A stretch of DNA of 64,000 bases, taken from contig CALVEL010000002.1 in assembly GCA_944326565.1 (NCBI GenBank), positions 62,001-126,000 of the forward strand. Direction: 5' to 3'. The notes under the pieces are model-generated. The model was given only the letters and a program-made list of their open reading frames with translations. It was not told the origin of the DNA and made no database searches. Numbering within the stretch: the first letter of the stretch is position 1; each line of letters starts with the position of its first letter. Shown here in pieces: positions 32,292 through 40,415 of this stretch. Origin of the DNA: Candidatus Gastranaerophilales bacterium (GTDB lineage Bacteria; Cyanobacteriota; Vampirovibrionia; Gastranaerophilales; Gastranaerophilaceae). Made by a program: the position numbers and the translations under genes.

Positions 32292-33039
32292 GGTTGGTAA
32301 AAAAATAGGATTTACACAAAAGCCAACAGATTTAAAAAAAGAGAAAGTATCAATTTACCCAAAGGCTTTATCAAAAGTCTTTTCTAAAAGTGCCTTTACA
32401 ATGGCAGAAGTTTTGATAACTTTAGGCATAATCGGGATAGTAGCCGCAATGACTATACCCGGTCTAATCAAGAATTATCAGGAAAGACAGTTCAAAACAG
32501 CATATAAAAAAGTATATTCAGAAATATCCCAAGCGTTTCAAGAAGCATTGCTGAATCAGGAGTTTGCACGTGCGCAAAAGAGGGATATACCTGCTACAGA
32601 AGAAGAATTTAATATATTAAAATCTAAATTCAAGGTAATGCTTGATTGTGGAAATCAACAGATAGATCGTTGCTGGAAAAAAGGTGATACATTATGTGGA
32701 GGTTCATGTTCATCAGGCAATTCCGCGGATGGTATTGATATGGATGACGGTGCACCTAGAGAAAATGATTCGTTATGTTTTATAGATGGTGGCGGTCAAA
32801 GTTGGTGTACATATACTGCTAGAGAAAACATATTTTTAGTAGACACAAATGGACGAGCAAATCCGAACAGATTTGGTCGTGACAGATGGATGTTTACATT
32901 TGCTGATATAAATAATAATAGAACGAATAGTTTTGTTAGTTATAAAAAAGTTATTCCTTATATAAATGAAGATGTACTAACCCAGGAATGGTACTGCAAA
33001 CGTCCGCCTTGTTATTATCAATCCTGGCTTTTGAAGTAA
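32251..33039 (+). CDS. Prepilin-type pseudopilin, copy 3, with insertion in the leader
   Basis: A 262-residue pilin-like protein. An extra 28-residue segment (32317-32400) lies between the leader GGGAPENKLLVGKKIGFT and MAEVLITLGIIGIVAAM. As a result the residue before FTMAEVL is Ala instead of Gly (KSA|FTMAEVL), while an unused G|FT stands upstream. The mature domain has paired Cys (LDCGN, DRCWKKGDTLCGGSCSSG, CKRPPCYYQSW) and closely matches copy 4. The start in the pilin frame is TTG 32251. It is probably read from the engB transcript. Confidence 0.75.
   Translation: MKIWGGGAPENKLLVGKKIGFTQKPTDLKKEKVSIYPKALSKVFSKSAFTMAEVLITLGIIGIVAAMTIPGLIKNYQERQFKTAYKKVYSEISQAFQEALLNQEFARAQKRDIPATEEEFNILKSKFKVMLDCGNQQIDRCWKKGDTLCGGSCSSGNSADGIDMDDGAPRENDSLCFIDGGGQSWCTYTARENIFLVDTNGRANPNRFGRDRWMFTFADINNNRTNSFVSYKKVIPYINEDVLTQEWYCKRPPCYYQSWLLK
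32317..32400 (+). repeat. 84-bp palindrome-containing insertion in pseudopilin copy 3
   Basis: Compared with copies 1 and 2, 84 nt are inserted in frame, flanked by TTTACA at both ends (32311-32316 and 32395-32400). Inside is a hairpin: AAAGGCTTT, loop ATCA, AAAGTCTTT (one G-T wobble). A sister insertion occurs in copy 4. Confidence 0.65.
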
Positions 33040-33124
33040 GTTTTATATTGGATTATGAGTGAATAAATAGTCAAGATTGGGTATGTTGAATAAAAATACA
33101 AGTTATGTAAAATTTTAAAAATAT

Positions 33125-33160
33125 AATATAGATGGATAGATTTTATCCATCTATATTTAG
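33125..33160. terminator. Terminator after pseudopilin copy 3
   Basis: AATATAGATGGATA / TATCCATCTATATT, 14-bp stem followed by TAG and a T-rich stretch; between convergent genes. Confidence 0.75.
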
Positions 33161-33179
33161 TTTTAATCAATTTAGATAA

Positions 33180-33521
33180 TTAATCTTTTATATCAATACT
33201 GTTTAATCCGATACTTAAAATTGAGAGTAAAAGTGCTCCTAAAAATGCACTCCAAAAACTATCCACCTCAAACCCGGGTGCAACAAATCCTGCAAACATA
33301 AATAAAAGTGCGTTAATAATCAGAGTAAAAAGTCCTAAAGTTAAAATATTTATCGGTAAAGTTATAAGTAAAAGTACAGGTTTAATAAAAACATTGATAA
33401 GTGCAATTACAAAAGCAGCAATCATAGCAGTTAAAAAATTTGCAACAGAAATTCCTGGAACTACCCAAGCTATAAACATTATTACAAAAGCAAAACCGAC
33501 CCATCTCAAAAATAAATACAT
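33180..33521 (-). CDS. Phage-holin-superfamily-IV-like membrane protein
   Basis: A 113-residue protein with three to four hydrophobic segments (FVIMFIAWVVPGISV, LLITLPINILTLGLFTLIINALLF, SAFLGALLLSILSIGL). The NPLI/NVFIKPVLLLITLPINILTLGLF block is typical of the 4-TMS holin family (YvlD-like). Such proteins are chromosomal in many bacteria, and their role is unknown. SD AAGGAGATATAAT precedes the ATG. No phage genes are adjacent. Confidence 0.75.
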   Translation of the reverse strand: MYLFLRWVGFAFVIMFIAWVVPGISVANFLTAMIAAFVIALINVFIKPVLLLITLPINILTLGLFTLIINALLFMFAGFVAPGFEVDSFWSAFLGALLLSILSIGLNSIDIKD

Positions 33522-33609
33522 ATTATATCTCCTTAGTTTTTATTTATATTATGTATTTGAATTAATGATTTTTCATCAGAAAAAAGTATAAGGTAGTCTT
33601 TATCAGATA

Positions 33610-35034
33610 TTATTTAAATCTACGCATCATTTTAAGAGCTTTATTCATGGCATGTTTACCCATTTTGGGATTTAATCCCGGCATGTTGGGCATTCCTGAT
33701 TGATTAGGCATTCCTGAACTCATTTTACTGAACATGTTTTTCATATCATACATGCCTTTCATCATCATTCGCATCTGCTCAAATTGTTTAATATATGTAT
33801 TGACTTCAGCTAAATCCATTCCGGCACCTTTTGCAATACGTTTTTTTCTGCTCGTATCTATCAATTCAGGCTTATTACGTTCTGCTGGTGTCATGCTCTG
33901 GATAAATACTTCCATCCTTTTAAATTGCTTTTCCCCTTCATGAGAAATTTTATCCCGGTCATCTTTACCTATTTTAAGTCCTGGAATCATACCTAAAACA
34001 TTTCCCATTGAGCCAAACATTTTCATCTGTTTTTGCAATTTTAAAAAGTCGTTATATGAAAATTCAGACTTTGCCATTTTTGCTTCAAGTTCTTGAGCTT
34101 GTTTTTCATCAAAAACTTCTTGAGCACGTTCGACAAGTGATACGATATCGCCCATTCCTAAAATTCTTGTAGCCATACGCTCTGGATAAAAATCTTCCAG
34201 AGCATGTAATTTTTCACCTGTACCTGTGAGTTTAATAGGTTTTCCTGTGCAATAGGAAACACTTAAAGCAGAACCACCTCGACTGTCACCGTCAAGTTTT
34301 GTAAGCACAAGTCCTGTAAGTCCAAGTTGTGCATCAAAGTTTTCTGCAACATTCACAGCTTCTTGACCTGTCATTGCATCTATTACAAGTAATTTTTCAT
34401 CAGGATGGAAGATTCTATCAATTAATAACAATTCCGCCATCATATCAGTGTCAATTTGCAATCTTCCTGCTGTGTCCAAAATAAGTACATTAAATTCATT
34501 GGATTTGGCATACTCAATCGCTTTTTCTACGATATTTTGGACATCTTTTGAGTCGGGTAATGTAAATACTTCTATTTCAATTTCTTTTCCTAAAGTCTGT
34601 AATTGAGAAATTGCTGCAGGACGATAGATATCACAGGCAACTAAAAGAGGTTTTTTGCCTTCTTTTTTTAATTTAACAGCTAATTTGGCACTGGAGGTTG
34701 TTTTTCCTGATCCTTGCAGACCAAGCATCATAATTAAAGCAGGCGAATTCTTTAATTCAAGTGGTTTTTGCTCTTTTCCTAAAAGTTCAATTAATTCGTC
34801 ATGGACTATTTTTACTAATTGTTGAGATGCGTCAACGCCTTCGGTTATGTTTTCACCTTCTGCTTTATCTTTAATTTTTGAGATAAAAGCTTTTACAACA
34901 CGCAAATTTACATCCGCTTCCAATAGCGCTCTTCTAATTTCGCGCAAAGCCTCATGCATATTTTCTTGCGTTAATTCTTTATCTTTTGTTTTGCTTATGA
35001 TGCTCTGTAATTTATCACTTAGACTGTCAAACAT
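33610..35034 (-). CDS. ffh: Signal recognition particle protein
   Basis: A 474-residue SRP GTPase that targets membrane proteins co-translationally. Seen: helical N domain, then GLQGSGKTTSSAKLA (G1), ACDIYRPAAISQL, LDTAGRLQID (G3) and TKLDGDSRGGSAL (G4). The Met-rich M domain carries GMGDIVSLVERAQE and many MM/KMM pairs near the end for 4.5S RNA and signal-peptide binding. Long Met/Gly/Pro tail. SD GGGATA precedes the ATG. I saw no 4.5S RNA gene nearby. Confidence 0.96.
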   Translation of the reverse strand: MFDSLSDKLQSIISKTKDKELTQENMHEALREIRRALLEADVNLRVVKAFISKIKDKAEGENITEGVDASQQLVKIVHDELIELLGKEQKPLELKNSPALIMMLGLQGSGKTTSSAKLAVKLKKEGKKPLLVACDIYRPAAISQLQTLGKEIEIEVFTLPDSKDVQNIVEKAIEYAKSNEFNVLILDTAGRLQIDTDMMAELLLIDRIFHPDEKLLVIDAMTGQEAVNVAENFDAQLGLTGLVLTKLDGDSRGGSALSVSYCTGKPIKLTGTGEKLHALEDFYPERMATRILGMGDIVSLVERAQEVFDEKQAQELEAKMAKSEFSYNDFLKLQKQMKMFGSMGNVLGMIPGLKIGKDDRDKISHEGEKQFKRMEVFIQSMTPAERNKPELIDTSRKKRIAKGAGMDLAEVNTYIKQFEQMRMMMKGMYDMKNMFSKMSSGMPNQSGMPNMPGLNPKMGKHAMNKALKMMRRFK

Positions 35035-35109
35035 TTTATATCCCTTTTGTAATTAGTTTTATAAATAGAATTATAGCATAAAAGAATACAGCTAAGTATA
35101 ATTCATAAA

Positions 35110-35541
35110 TTATTCAATATCATCCAAAGGCTCATAAGGTTCTTCTGGAGGCTTTTTTAACAACTCTTTCGGAGGCCATTCACCGAAAGCTTCATCGGGC
35201 AGACCACATAAATTTTCCTCTTCGTCCATTGGCTCTACATCTTCATAGAAAGCTTTTTGGTATTTTTCTATTTCTTCTTTTGTAAAAAGTGGTTTTGGCG
35301 GTTTCGGGTAAATACCATGAACATATTTATATTGGTCAATAGTCATCATTTTAATACCTTTTGCAATATTTTTCCATCTTTCAGCATTGGTATTAATCGG
35401 AAGATTAGGGTTGTCAACAGGATCCCAATCTTCAGCGCCATAACCTGATGTGAATTGAATATTTTTATTCTGCTTTTGATTATTATTGTTGTATTTAGAA
35501 ATCTGTGTATAGGGTCTATATATATTAAAATAAACTTGCAT
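35110..35541 (-). CDS. Hypothetical acidic, proline-rich protein
   Basis: A 143-residue protein from ATG 35541, chosen because GAGGT lies 5 nt before it. The N-terminus is Tyr/Asn/Gln-rich (FNIYRPYTQISKYNNNNQKQ); the C-terminal part is rich in Pro and Glu (PKPPKPLFTKEEIEKY, KKPPEEPYEPLDDIE). No membrane segment and no known family. It lies alone between ffh and the sRNA-like region. The frame extends to 35565, but those codons precede the SD. Confidence 0.55.
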   Translation of the reverse strand: MQVYFNIYRPYTQISKYNNNNQKQNKNIQFTSGYGAEDWDPVDNPNLPINTNAERWKNIAKGIKMMTIDQYKYVHGIYPKPPKPLFTKEEIEKYQKAFYEDVEPMDEEENLCGLPDEAFGEWPPKELLKKPPEEPYEPLDDIE

Positions 35542-35700
35542 AGCATACCTCATCTGCATTTTCATGTCATTTAAACATAAAGAAAAAATATTTATGCTAC
35601 CTTTATAGTAAAAAATTTACATTATTTTACATAGTTTGTCAACCAAACATCATAAAAATGTATGATTTAATTTAAGCAGTCGTTTGCTATATTAAAACCA

Positions 35701-35772
35701 TACTCCTTAGAGACTAAGATACACATATCCCTAATCAACAGCTATGCACCTCAAGTACATAGCTTTTTTTTA
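35701..35772 (+). ncRNA. Candidate small RNA with terminator upstream of tRNA-Ser
   Basis: An extended -10 (TGC-TATATT, 35687-35694) precedes a short region with a hairpin CTTAG-AGA-CTAAG (35707-35719). A second hairpin follows, AGCTATG / CATAGCT, with eight T (35741-35772), an intrinsic terminator shape. No frame of useful size lies between. I recognise no RNA family. Confidence 0.35.
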
Positions 35773-35867
35773 TTTATATTAAAAGATAAAGTGGCAGAAT
35801 ATGAAATTTTATTATTGACAAAAGATTTTGACCGAATAAAATGAAAATATATCTGATAAATACTTTT

Positions 35868-35958
35868 GGAGGAGTGCCAGAGCGGTTTATCGGAGCGGTC
35901 TTGAAAACCGTCGTACGTGACGAGCGTACCGTGGGTTCGAATCCCACCTCCTCCTCCA
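35868..35958 (+). tRNA. tRNA-Ser (anticodon TGA)
   Basis: Acceptor GGAGGAG (35868-35874) pairs with CTCCTCC (35948-35954), and CCA is encoded. The anticodon loop CTTGAAA gives anticodon TGA. A long variable arm (GTACG / CGTAC) marks a class II tRNA. T-arm GTGGG-TTCGAAT-CCCAC. Its 3' end is the attachment site of the island that follows. Confidence 0.95.
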
Positions 35959-35961
35959 TTT
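35935..35961 (+). repeat. attL-type 27-bp direct repeat at the tRNA-Ser 3' end
   Basis: The 27 bp starting GTTCGAATCCCACC and ending CTCCATTT are repeated exactly at 50618-50644. This copy forms the 3' end of the intact tRNA. Confidence 0.93.
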
Positions 35962-35964
35962 TGA

Positions 35965-35988
35965 AAGAGCCTGAAAAGGCTCTTTTTT
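35965..35988 (+). terminator. Terminator supplied by the island after tRNA-Ser
   Basis: AAAGAGCC-TGAAAA-GGCTCTTTTTT just inside the left att. A different hairpin lies outside the right att (50645). Confidence 0.85.
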
Positions 35989-36282
35989 AGTACGTTTCTG
36001 ACATGTTATTGAGTAATGAAAATTGCTTAATTTTGCCATTTAGGGGGCTGTTTGGGGGCTGCAAAAGAAAAATGTTAATTTTACTGGATTTTAGAAAATC
36101 CTGCTTTTTGTCATGTGTATAAATATTTTTGTATGAAATTTTAATAAATATGCGTTATTATTAATAATTTTTTAAAATCGACAGGTTTAAAACCCTCTCA
36201 TACCAACCGAAGTCAAGAATTTGGGAGCGTGTTTTTTGAAAAAGATTTATTATCTCTTTTATGAAGTAAAAAGGAGATAAAA
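35989..36282. other. Left-end spacer of the island
   Basis: About 290 nt without a convincing gene. It contains two GGGGGCT repeats (in TTTAGGGGGCTGTTTGGGG) and AT-rich sequence, and ends with the AAAAAGGAG SD of the first island gene. No promoter with good -35/-10 spacing stood out. Confidence 0.5.
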
Positions 36283-37068
36283 ATGAAAGAACAAGAAAAT
36301 TTGAAAGAAGGTAGATTAATAACCCTAAAAAGCAGAAAATCAATGCTTGATTTACTCTATCAGTCCTGTATAAATGGTTTAAACTGTCTGTGTCTTTTGG
36401 ACTTATCAACAAGAGAATATTTAGTACAAAAACTGTTATTAAAACATGCAGGTGTGAATCTTGATGAAAACCTTACTTTAGAAGATTACAAATACCTTGT
36501 AAGGGCAATGCATGATATGTGTAGATGGGGATTATATATAGATAAGTTTCAAACAATAGCAAAAACAAATAATAAAATAAAAAAACTAAAACCAGATTAT
36601 GTATTTATTGAATCAGAGCAAGATATTCTTTCAGCTAGGCATTGGAAAACTATGGCTGAAAAACGACAGGTTATTATTGTACTGACATCTTATAATGATG
36701 AAATTTTTAATGAAGATGGCAAACATAAGCTAGAGAAACCGTCTAAGAAACCTGAAGCCAAAATAATAATTGATTTTATTGACAGGAATGTAAAAATTGA
36801 CATTATTTTGCCCAAAAATAAAATTTTACAAGAAGATAGTAATGCTGAAATACAAGGAATAAAAAAGGCAAAAAATTATCGGATTTTAAACAAGAATTTT
36901 AAGATAACAAGTGACTTCAAATCTGTAATTATTGATAACCAAAACTATAATATTCCTGATTATTTTAATGTTGATATGGTTAAAAACGAGGATGAAAAAA
37001 CATGGCAAATGATATTTTATCAAATATTTGCAGATGATATAAATGCGGAATTGAGCAAGAAAGGTTAA
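36283..37068 (+). CDS. Island protein of unknown function (261 aa)
   Basis: A strong SD (AAGGAGATAAAA) precedes the ATG. The first 100 residues are helical and Leu/Cys-rich (SRKSMLDLLYQSCINGLNCL). The rest is basic and mixed. I recognise no domain. Its stop is 2 nt before the next gene, so both are in one transcript at the left end of the island. Confidence 0.6.
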   Translation: MKEQENLKEGRLITLKSRKSMLDLLYQSCINGLNCLCLLDLSTREYLVQKLLLKHAGVNLDENLTLEDYKYLVRAMHDMCRWGLYIDKFQTIAKTNNKIKKLKPDYVFIESEQDILSARHWKTMAEKRQVIIVLTSYNDEIFNEDGKHKLEKPSKKPEAKIIIDFIDRNVKIDIILPKNKILQEDSNAEIQGIKKAKNYRILNKNFKITSDFKSVIIDNQNYNIPDYFNVDMVKNEDEKTWQMIFYQIFADDINAELSKKG

Positions 37069-37070
37069 GA

Positions 37071-37514
37071 ATGTATTTAACAGAAGAAGAATTTAAAATA
37101 TTACAAGGTTTGAAATTTGGGCTTAGTTTTACTGAAATAAGCAAGGAATTAAATAAATCATTAAGAACATGTGACCCGAGAATTGACTCACTTTATCAAA
37201 AGTACGGAGTCATTGATAGGCTAGAATTAAGTAAAAAAGCTGACCTGAAAAAAGTTACAGTAGCAAATATAGAAGAAATTCCTTATTGGGAATATGAAGG
37301 AACACAGCTTGTACAAAGTATTCCAATCTGTAAAAAAGCAGTAGAAAATATTATAAGTTTACTTTTGCAGGTTGAAGATGATAAAAAGGAATTTAAAATT
37401 ATTTATTCTGCTAATAAGCTGAATAAATTTTGGCTTTTTGACAATGGAGTTGAAAAGATTTATTTGTACAGGCAAAAGCCTATTCTAGTCAAAAAGTATT
37501 TTTTAGTTCAATAA
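37071..37514 (+). CDS. LuxR-like HTH protein of the island
   Basis: A 147-residue protein. The N-terminus reads LTEEEFKILQGLKFGLSFTEISKELNKSLRTCDPRIDSLYQKYGV, which resembles a GerE-type helix-turn-helix, with a divergent recognition helix. The C-terminal 85 residues match nothing I know. It is 2 nt after the 261-aa gene, so a regulator or DNA-binding partner of that protein is plausible. Confidence 0.55.
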   Translation: MYLTEEEFKILQGLKFGLSFTEISKELNKSLRTCDPRIDSLYQKYGVIDRLELSKKADLKKVTVANIEEIPYWEYEGTQLVQSIPICKKAVENIISLLLQVEDDKKEFKIIYSANKLNKFWLFDNGVEKIYLYRQKPILVKKYFLVQ

Positions 37515-37532
37515 TTTATCTATATTTATCTT

Positions 37533-38381
37533 CTAAATTTTGGGGAAAGTAACATTTTTAAGTTTCTCCGAAGTACTTTCACGATTTTTTTGAAATTTAA
37601 TAGCCTGCTTTTCGCTCGGTAACAATAAATCACTCGGTTTGTAATGCCTGTTATCTATCCCGAAAGTCATTAACTTTTGTGCATCTTCATAGCTTACACC
37701 ATATTCAACTCTCAATTTATAAACAACTTTGAATAAATCGCAAAGGTCAGTAGAGGAATAGATAATTTCTTCATAACTCCTTTTCTTCATTTTATAAGTA
37801 TCTTCTCTTTGAGCTGTTGCGATTATGTTTTCAAGTTGGGAATTTTCGGGATAAGGGTCATAAACAACATCTTTATATGTCGCAATCCCCCGACCAATAG
37901 TTGCAACTTTTTTGCCATTTATAACTAAATAATCATCGCCGTTTTTATCTTCTTGTAATGATATATTTTCACCTTTAGAGGTTGTTACCGTAACCTGTTT
38001 TACAATGATTGATTTGTTCGCTTGTATAATTCTTTTCCGTTCTTGCTCTTGTTTCTTTTGTTTTTCGAAAGACTGTCCAAAAGCACAAATAACTTCTAAT
38101 TGATTTTTTATAGTATAAATATAATTTTTTGCCATCATAGATGTCATAACTTCATAATGACATAAATCACCGTAACAAGTTTCTGTTTCAACAAAACCGT
38201 TTGGCATACTTTTTGTTCTATATGTGCTAACTACCTTTCCGCCGGAATAAAAAGTAGTCGTATTGCCTACTGTTTTATATGTAACATTTCCACTTGCAAA
38301 TGTTATACCTTGCATAAATAAAATTATTAGTGTTGTTGAAAAAAATATTTTTAAGGATTTAATAATAGACCTCCTGCACAT
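37533..38381 (-). CDS. Secreted protein of unknown function (282 aa)
   Basis: Signal peptide (KSLKIFFSTTLIILFMQGITFASG), then a domain with a Cys pair (TETCYGDLCHYE) and a long charged helical C-terminus. No family is recognised. It overlaps the preceding gene by 31 nt. The start is uncertain: an ATG at 38381 has no SD in front of it, while a perfect AGGAGG (38370-38375) lies downstream of that ATG and would serve an ATT at 38363. Located in the island as the second gene of a secreted pair. Confidence 0.6.
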   Translation of the reverse strand: MCRRSIIKSLKIFFSTTLIILFMQGITFASGNVTYKTVGNTTTFYSGGKVVSTYRTKSMPNGFVETETCYGDLCHYEVMTSMMAKNYIYTIKNQLEVICAFGQSFEKQKKQEQERKRIIQANKSIIVKQVTVTTSKGENISLQEDKNGDDYLVINGKKVATIGRGIATYKDVVYDPYPENSQLENIIATAQREDTYKMKKRSYEEIIYSSTDLCDLFKVVYKLRVEYGVSYEDAQKLMTFGIDNRHYKPSDLLLPSEKQAIKFQKNRESTSEKLKNVTFPKI

Positions 38382-39085
38382 TCAAGTATATCAATCAGAC
38401 CTTTTTGCATAGTTTGAGAAAATTGAGACGGAACTTTATCTATGGAAACACCTAATTCCTCTGCTCTTAGAAATTTTTTATATAACTTCATTGTTTCTCT
38501 AACATATTTTTTAATTTTCTTTTCATCCTGAACATTACTTGGAATTAATGCAATTTCTCTTAACTTAATACTGCCATGTGGAATATCAGGGAAATATCCG
38601 GATATACTTACAATATTTTGCATTTCTCTTGGTTCTTCAAAGTAAGGGATATCCGTATTGGAATAATCTCTAACAGCAACAGCTGCAACACAAATATTAT
38701 GTTCAGAATCATATAATAAAGGACTTTTTAACTTTTTATATGCACTAGCGTTTAATACACCGCTATAAATATTGCAGGCAATAAAATTCTTATCTGCTGT
38801 TTTTGGAATAATCGCTTTAGGAAAGACATCGTTTGTTATGTCTTCCTTATAACCTATGCCTGTAAATTCAGCATCAAAAGTTTTAATTTGAACATCTTTT
38901 CCTATACTTTCAGCCCAACGGTCATAAAAAGCCTGAATTGTAGCACGTGACGAATATCGTTTTGGTGTTGATTTTTCTTTTGGGAAATATGCAGGAGCCG
39001 GAGCTGTCCAATCAATCGCAAAGCATAAAGGAGCAGACAAAACTAAACACATCATGACAAAAATATTAAATATTAGCTTCTTCAT
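38351..39085 (-). CDS. Secreted protein of unknown function (244 aa)
   Basis: Signal peptide (KKLIFNIFVMMCLVLSAPLCFA) followed by a globular region with Cys (FIACNIYSG, HNICVAAVAV, ILECAGG). No recognised family. Same strand as the uracil-DNA glycosylase and 2 nt downstream of it, and its end overlaps the next secreted protein. The three genes form one operon that runs leftwards in the island. Role unknown; cell-surface or periplasmic function is inferred from the signal peptide only. Confidence 0.6.
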   Translation of the reverse strand: MKKLIFNIFVMMCLVLSAPLCFAIDWTAPAPAYFPKEKSTPKRYSSRATIQAFYDRWAESIGKDVQIKTFDAEFTGIGYKEDITNDVFPKAIIPKTADKNFIACNIYSGVLNASAYKKLKSPLLYDSEHNICVAAVAVRDYSNTDIPYFEEPREMQNIVSISGYFPDIPHGSIKLREIALIPSNVQDEKKIKKYVRETMKLYKKFLRAEELGVSIDKVPSQFSQTMQKGLIDILECAGGLLLNP

Positions 39086-39087
39086 AA

Positions 39088-39645
39088 TTAACCTCTCAAC
39101 TTTTTTACTTTTTTTAAATCATTGAATTTAACCTCATCAATAATACTGGCTCTAGGGTGATACACAGGAATGAGTTTTATTCCCTTATAGTCAATGCAAC
39201 TGCCATGAACCATTTTCAGAGGTTTATTAATTTTAAAAATCTTTTTTGCTGTATTTCCGCAAAGTATAATTATCTCAGGCTTAACAATTTCTATCTGTGC
39301 GTTAAGATATTTTACGCAAGCTTCTATTTCTTGTTTATTAGGCTTTCTGTCTTTATTGTTTCTCACAGGTCTGCACTTTACAACATTACAAAAATAAATA
39401 TCTTGCTCTGGATTGAAACCAACTTTAGAAAGTAAGTCATTTAATTGCTGTCCGGACTTCCCAACGAAAGGTTTCCCGATTTCATTTTCTAATTTACCGG
39501 GAGCCTCACCGATTAGTATAATTTTTGCGTTTTCATTACCTCTTGAAACTACTGATTTTATCCTATTTTTACATAAATTACAGGCTTGGCACGTCTCTAT
39601 CTCTTTAACAATTTTGTTAAGTTTATTCTTTTTACTTACTTCCAT
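39088..39645 (-). CDS. Uracil-DNA glycosylase, family 4 (iron-sulfur type)
   Basis: A 185-residue glycosylase that removes uracil from DNA. Seen: CQACNLCKNR (iron-sulfur Cys), LIGEAPGKLENE (motif 1), GKPFVGKSGQQLNDLL, NVVKCRPVRNNKDRKP, and VYHPRASI (motif 2). Family-4 enzymes bind a 4Fe-4S cluster through four Cys. SD absent from the immediate start region, but the frame is intact. Its place in a mobile island is unusual; other phages and islands carry UDGs or their inhibitors in relation to base-modified DNA. Confidence 0.85.
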   Translation of the reverse strand: MEVSKKNKLNKIVKEIETCQACNLCKNRIKSVVSRGNENAKIILIGEAPGKLENEIGKPFVGKSGQQLNDLLSKVGFNPEQDIYFCNVVKCRPVRNNKDRKPNKQEIEACVKYLNAQIEIVKPEIIILCGNTAKKIFKINKPLKMVHGSCIDYKGIKLIPVYHPRASIIDEVKFNDLKKVKKLRG

Positions 39646-39734
39646 TTGTTAATCCTTGTACATTACACGCCATAAAAAGCAAATTTTTCCAATTTAACAG
39701 AACTAATACACTCTATTATCAGAAATTAAAAACT

Positions 39735-39772
39735 CTTTGTCAAGACATAGAGAGTTTTTTGTTTCGTTATTT
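39735..39772. terminator. Terminator-like hairpin upstream of the XRE gene
   Basis: AACTCT and AGAGTT form a 6-bp stem around a 14-nt loop, followed by TTTTTTG, between divergent genes. Confidence 0.4.
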
Positions 39773-39813
39773 TAACAGTGCGAATAGATTATTATAAGAG
39801 CAAAGAGGGCAAA

Positions 39814-40137
39814 ATGGAAAATAACGTAGATATTAAAAAACTTTTAGGCAAACGTATCAAAGAACTCCGTCAGCGAAAAAATTTAACACAGGAACAACTT
39901 GCAGAGATGATTGATGTAGGCGAACGAAACCTGAGTAAGATTGAATGCGGAAATAACTTTGTTACAGCCGAAACGCTTTCAAAAATTATAACTGCCCTTG
40001 AAGTCGAGCCAACAGAACTTTTTAACTTCAAACATCTTGATGAAAAAGAGGAGCTAAAAAAAGAATTAATGGAAGCCATCAGAACTGAAAAAGTTGATAT
40101 TAAGCTGATGTATCAGTTTTATAAAAGTATAAGATAG
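39814..40137 (+). CDS. XRE-family transcriptional regulator of the island
   Basis: A 107-residue Cro/CI-type protein. The HTH is LGKRIKELRQRKNLTQEQLAEMIDVGERNLSKIECG and the tail is short and charged. Likely represses or activates island genes; targets unknown. I chose ATG 39814, preceded by GAGGGC, over the GTG at 39778. It stands between the leftward UDG operon and the rightward replication operon, the usual place for such a control gene. Confidence 0.85.
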   Translation: MENNVDIKKLLGKRIKELRQRKNLTQEQLAEMIDVGERNLSKIECGNNFVTAETLSKIITALEVEPTELFNFKHLDEKEELKKELMEAIRTEKVDIKLMYQFYKSIR

Positions 40138-40308
40138 CTTTGTGAATTTTTAATTTCAGTTTTTTGTATTTTTTGTATCAATCTTAATTAACTAAGCAAA
40201 ATATTTAATATTATTTCCATTAAAATGAATTTATTAAGAAATATTAACCTTCGGGCAGGCAATAGTTTCCTTCCCGAAAGATTTAGGAAAATTGAGGTTT
40301 TGAGCATA
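40138..40308. other. Control region before the replication genes
   Basis: Gene-free stretch with an imperfect inverted repeat TTCGGG (40253-) / CCCGAA. AT-rich otherwise. Probably holds operator sites for the XRE protein. A promoter follows at 40309. Confidence 0.4.
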
Positions 40309-40338
40309 TTGACTTGCTTAAAATGCTTGCTGTATCAT
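40309..40338 (+). promoter_or_regulatory. Promoter of the island replication operon
   Basis: TTGACT (40309-40314), 18-nt spacer, TATCAT (40333-40338). A TGTATACA palindrome lies just downstream (40339-). Confidence 0.45.
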
Positions 40339-40415
40339 TGTATACATAAAATATTATAACTTAAACGCTTGTTTATAGAGCGTTTTGCAAAAAAATGAGA
40401 AAAGGAGAACAGCCC

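Noticed and set aside
33610-35034. Expected 4.5S (SRP) RNA gene near ffh
   Set aside because: I looked for the conserved GGAAGCAGC-type loop on both strands nearby and did not find it.
35774-35959. Minus-strand frame over tRNA-Ser (EVGFEPTVRSSRTT...)
   Set aside because: This is the well-known spurious translation of a tRNA-Ser gene; it also overlaps the tRNA and has no SD.
36161-36412. Minus-strand frame at the left end of the island
   Set aside because: It overlaps the well-supported gene at 36283 on the other strand, which has a strong SD; the product shows no recognisable domain.
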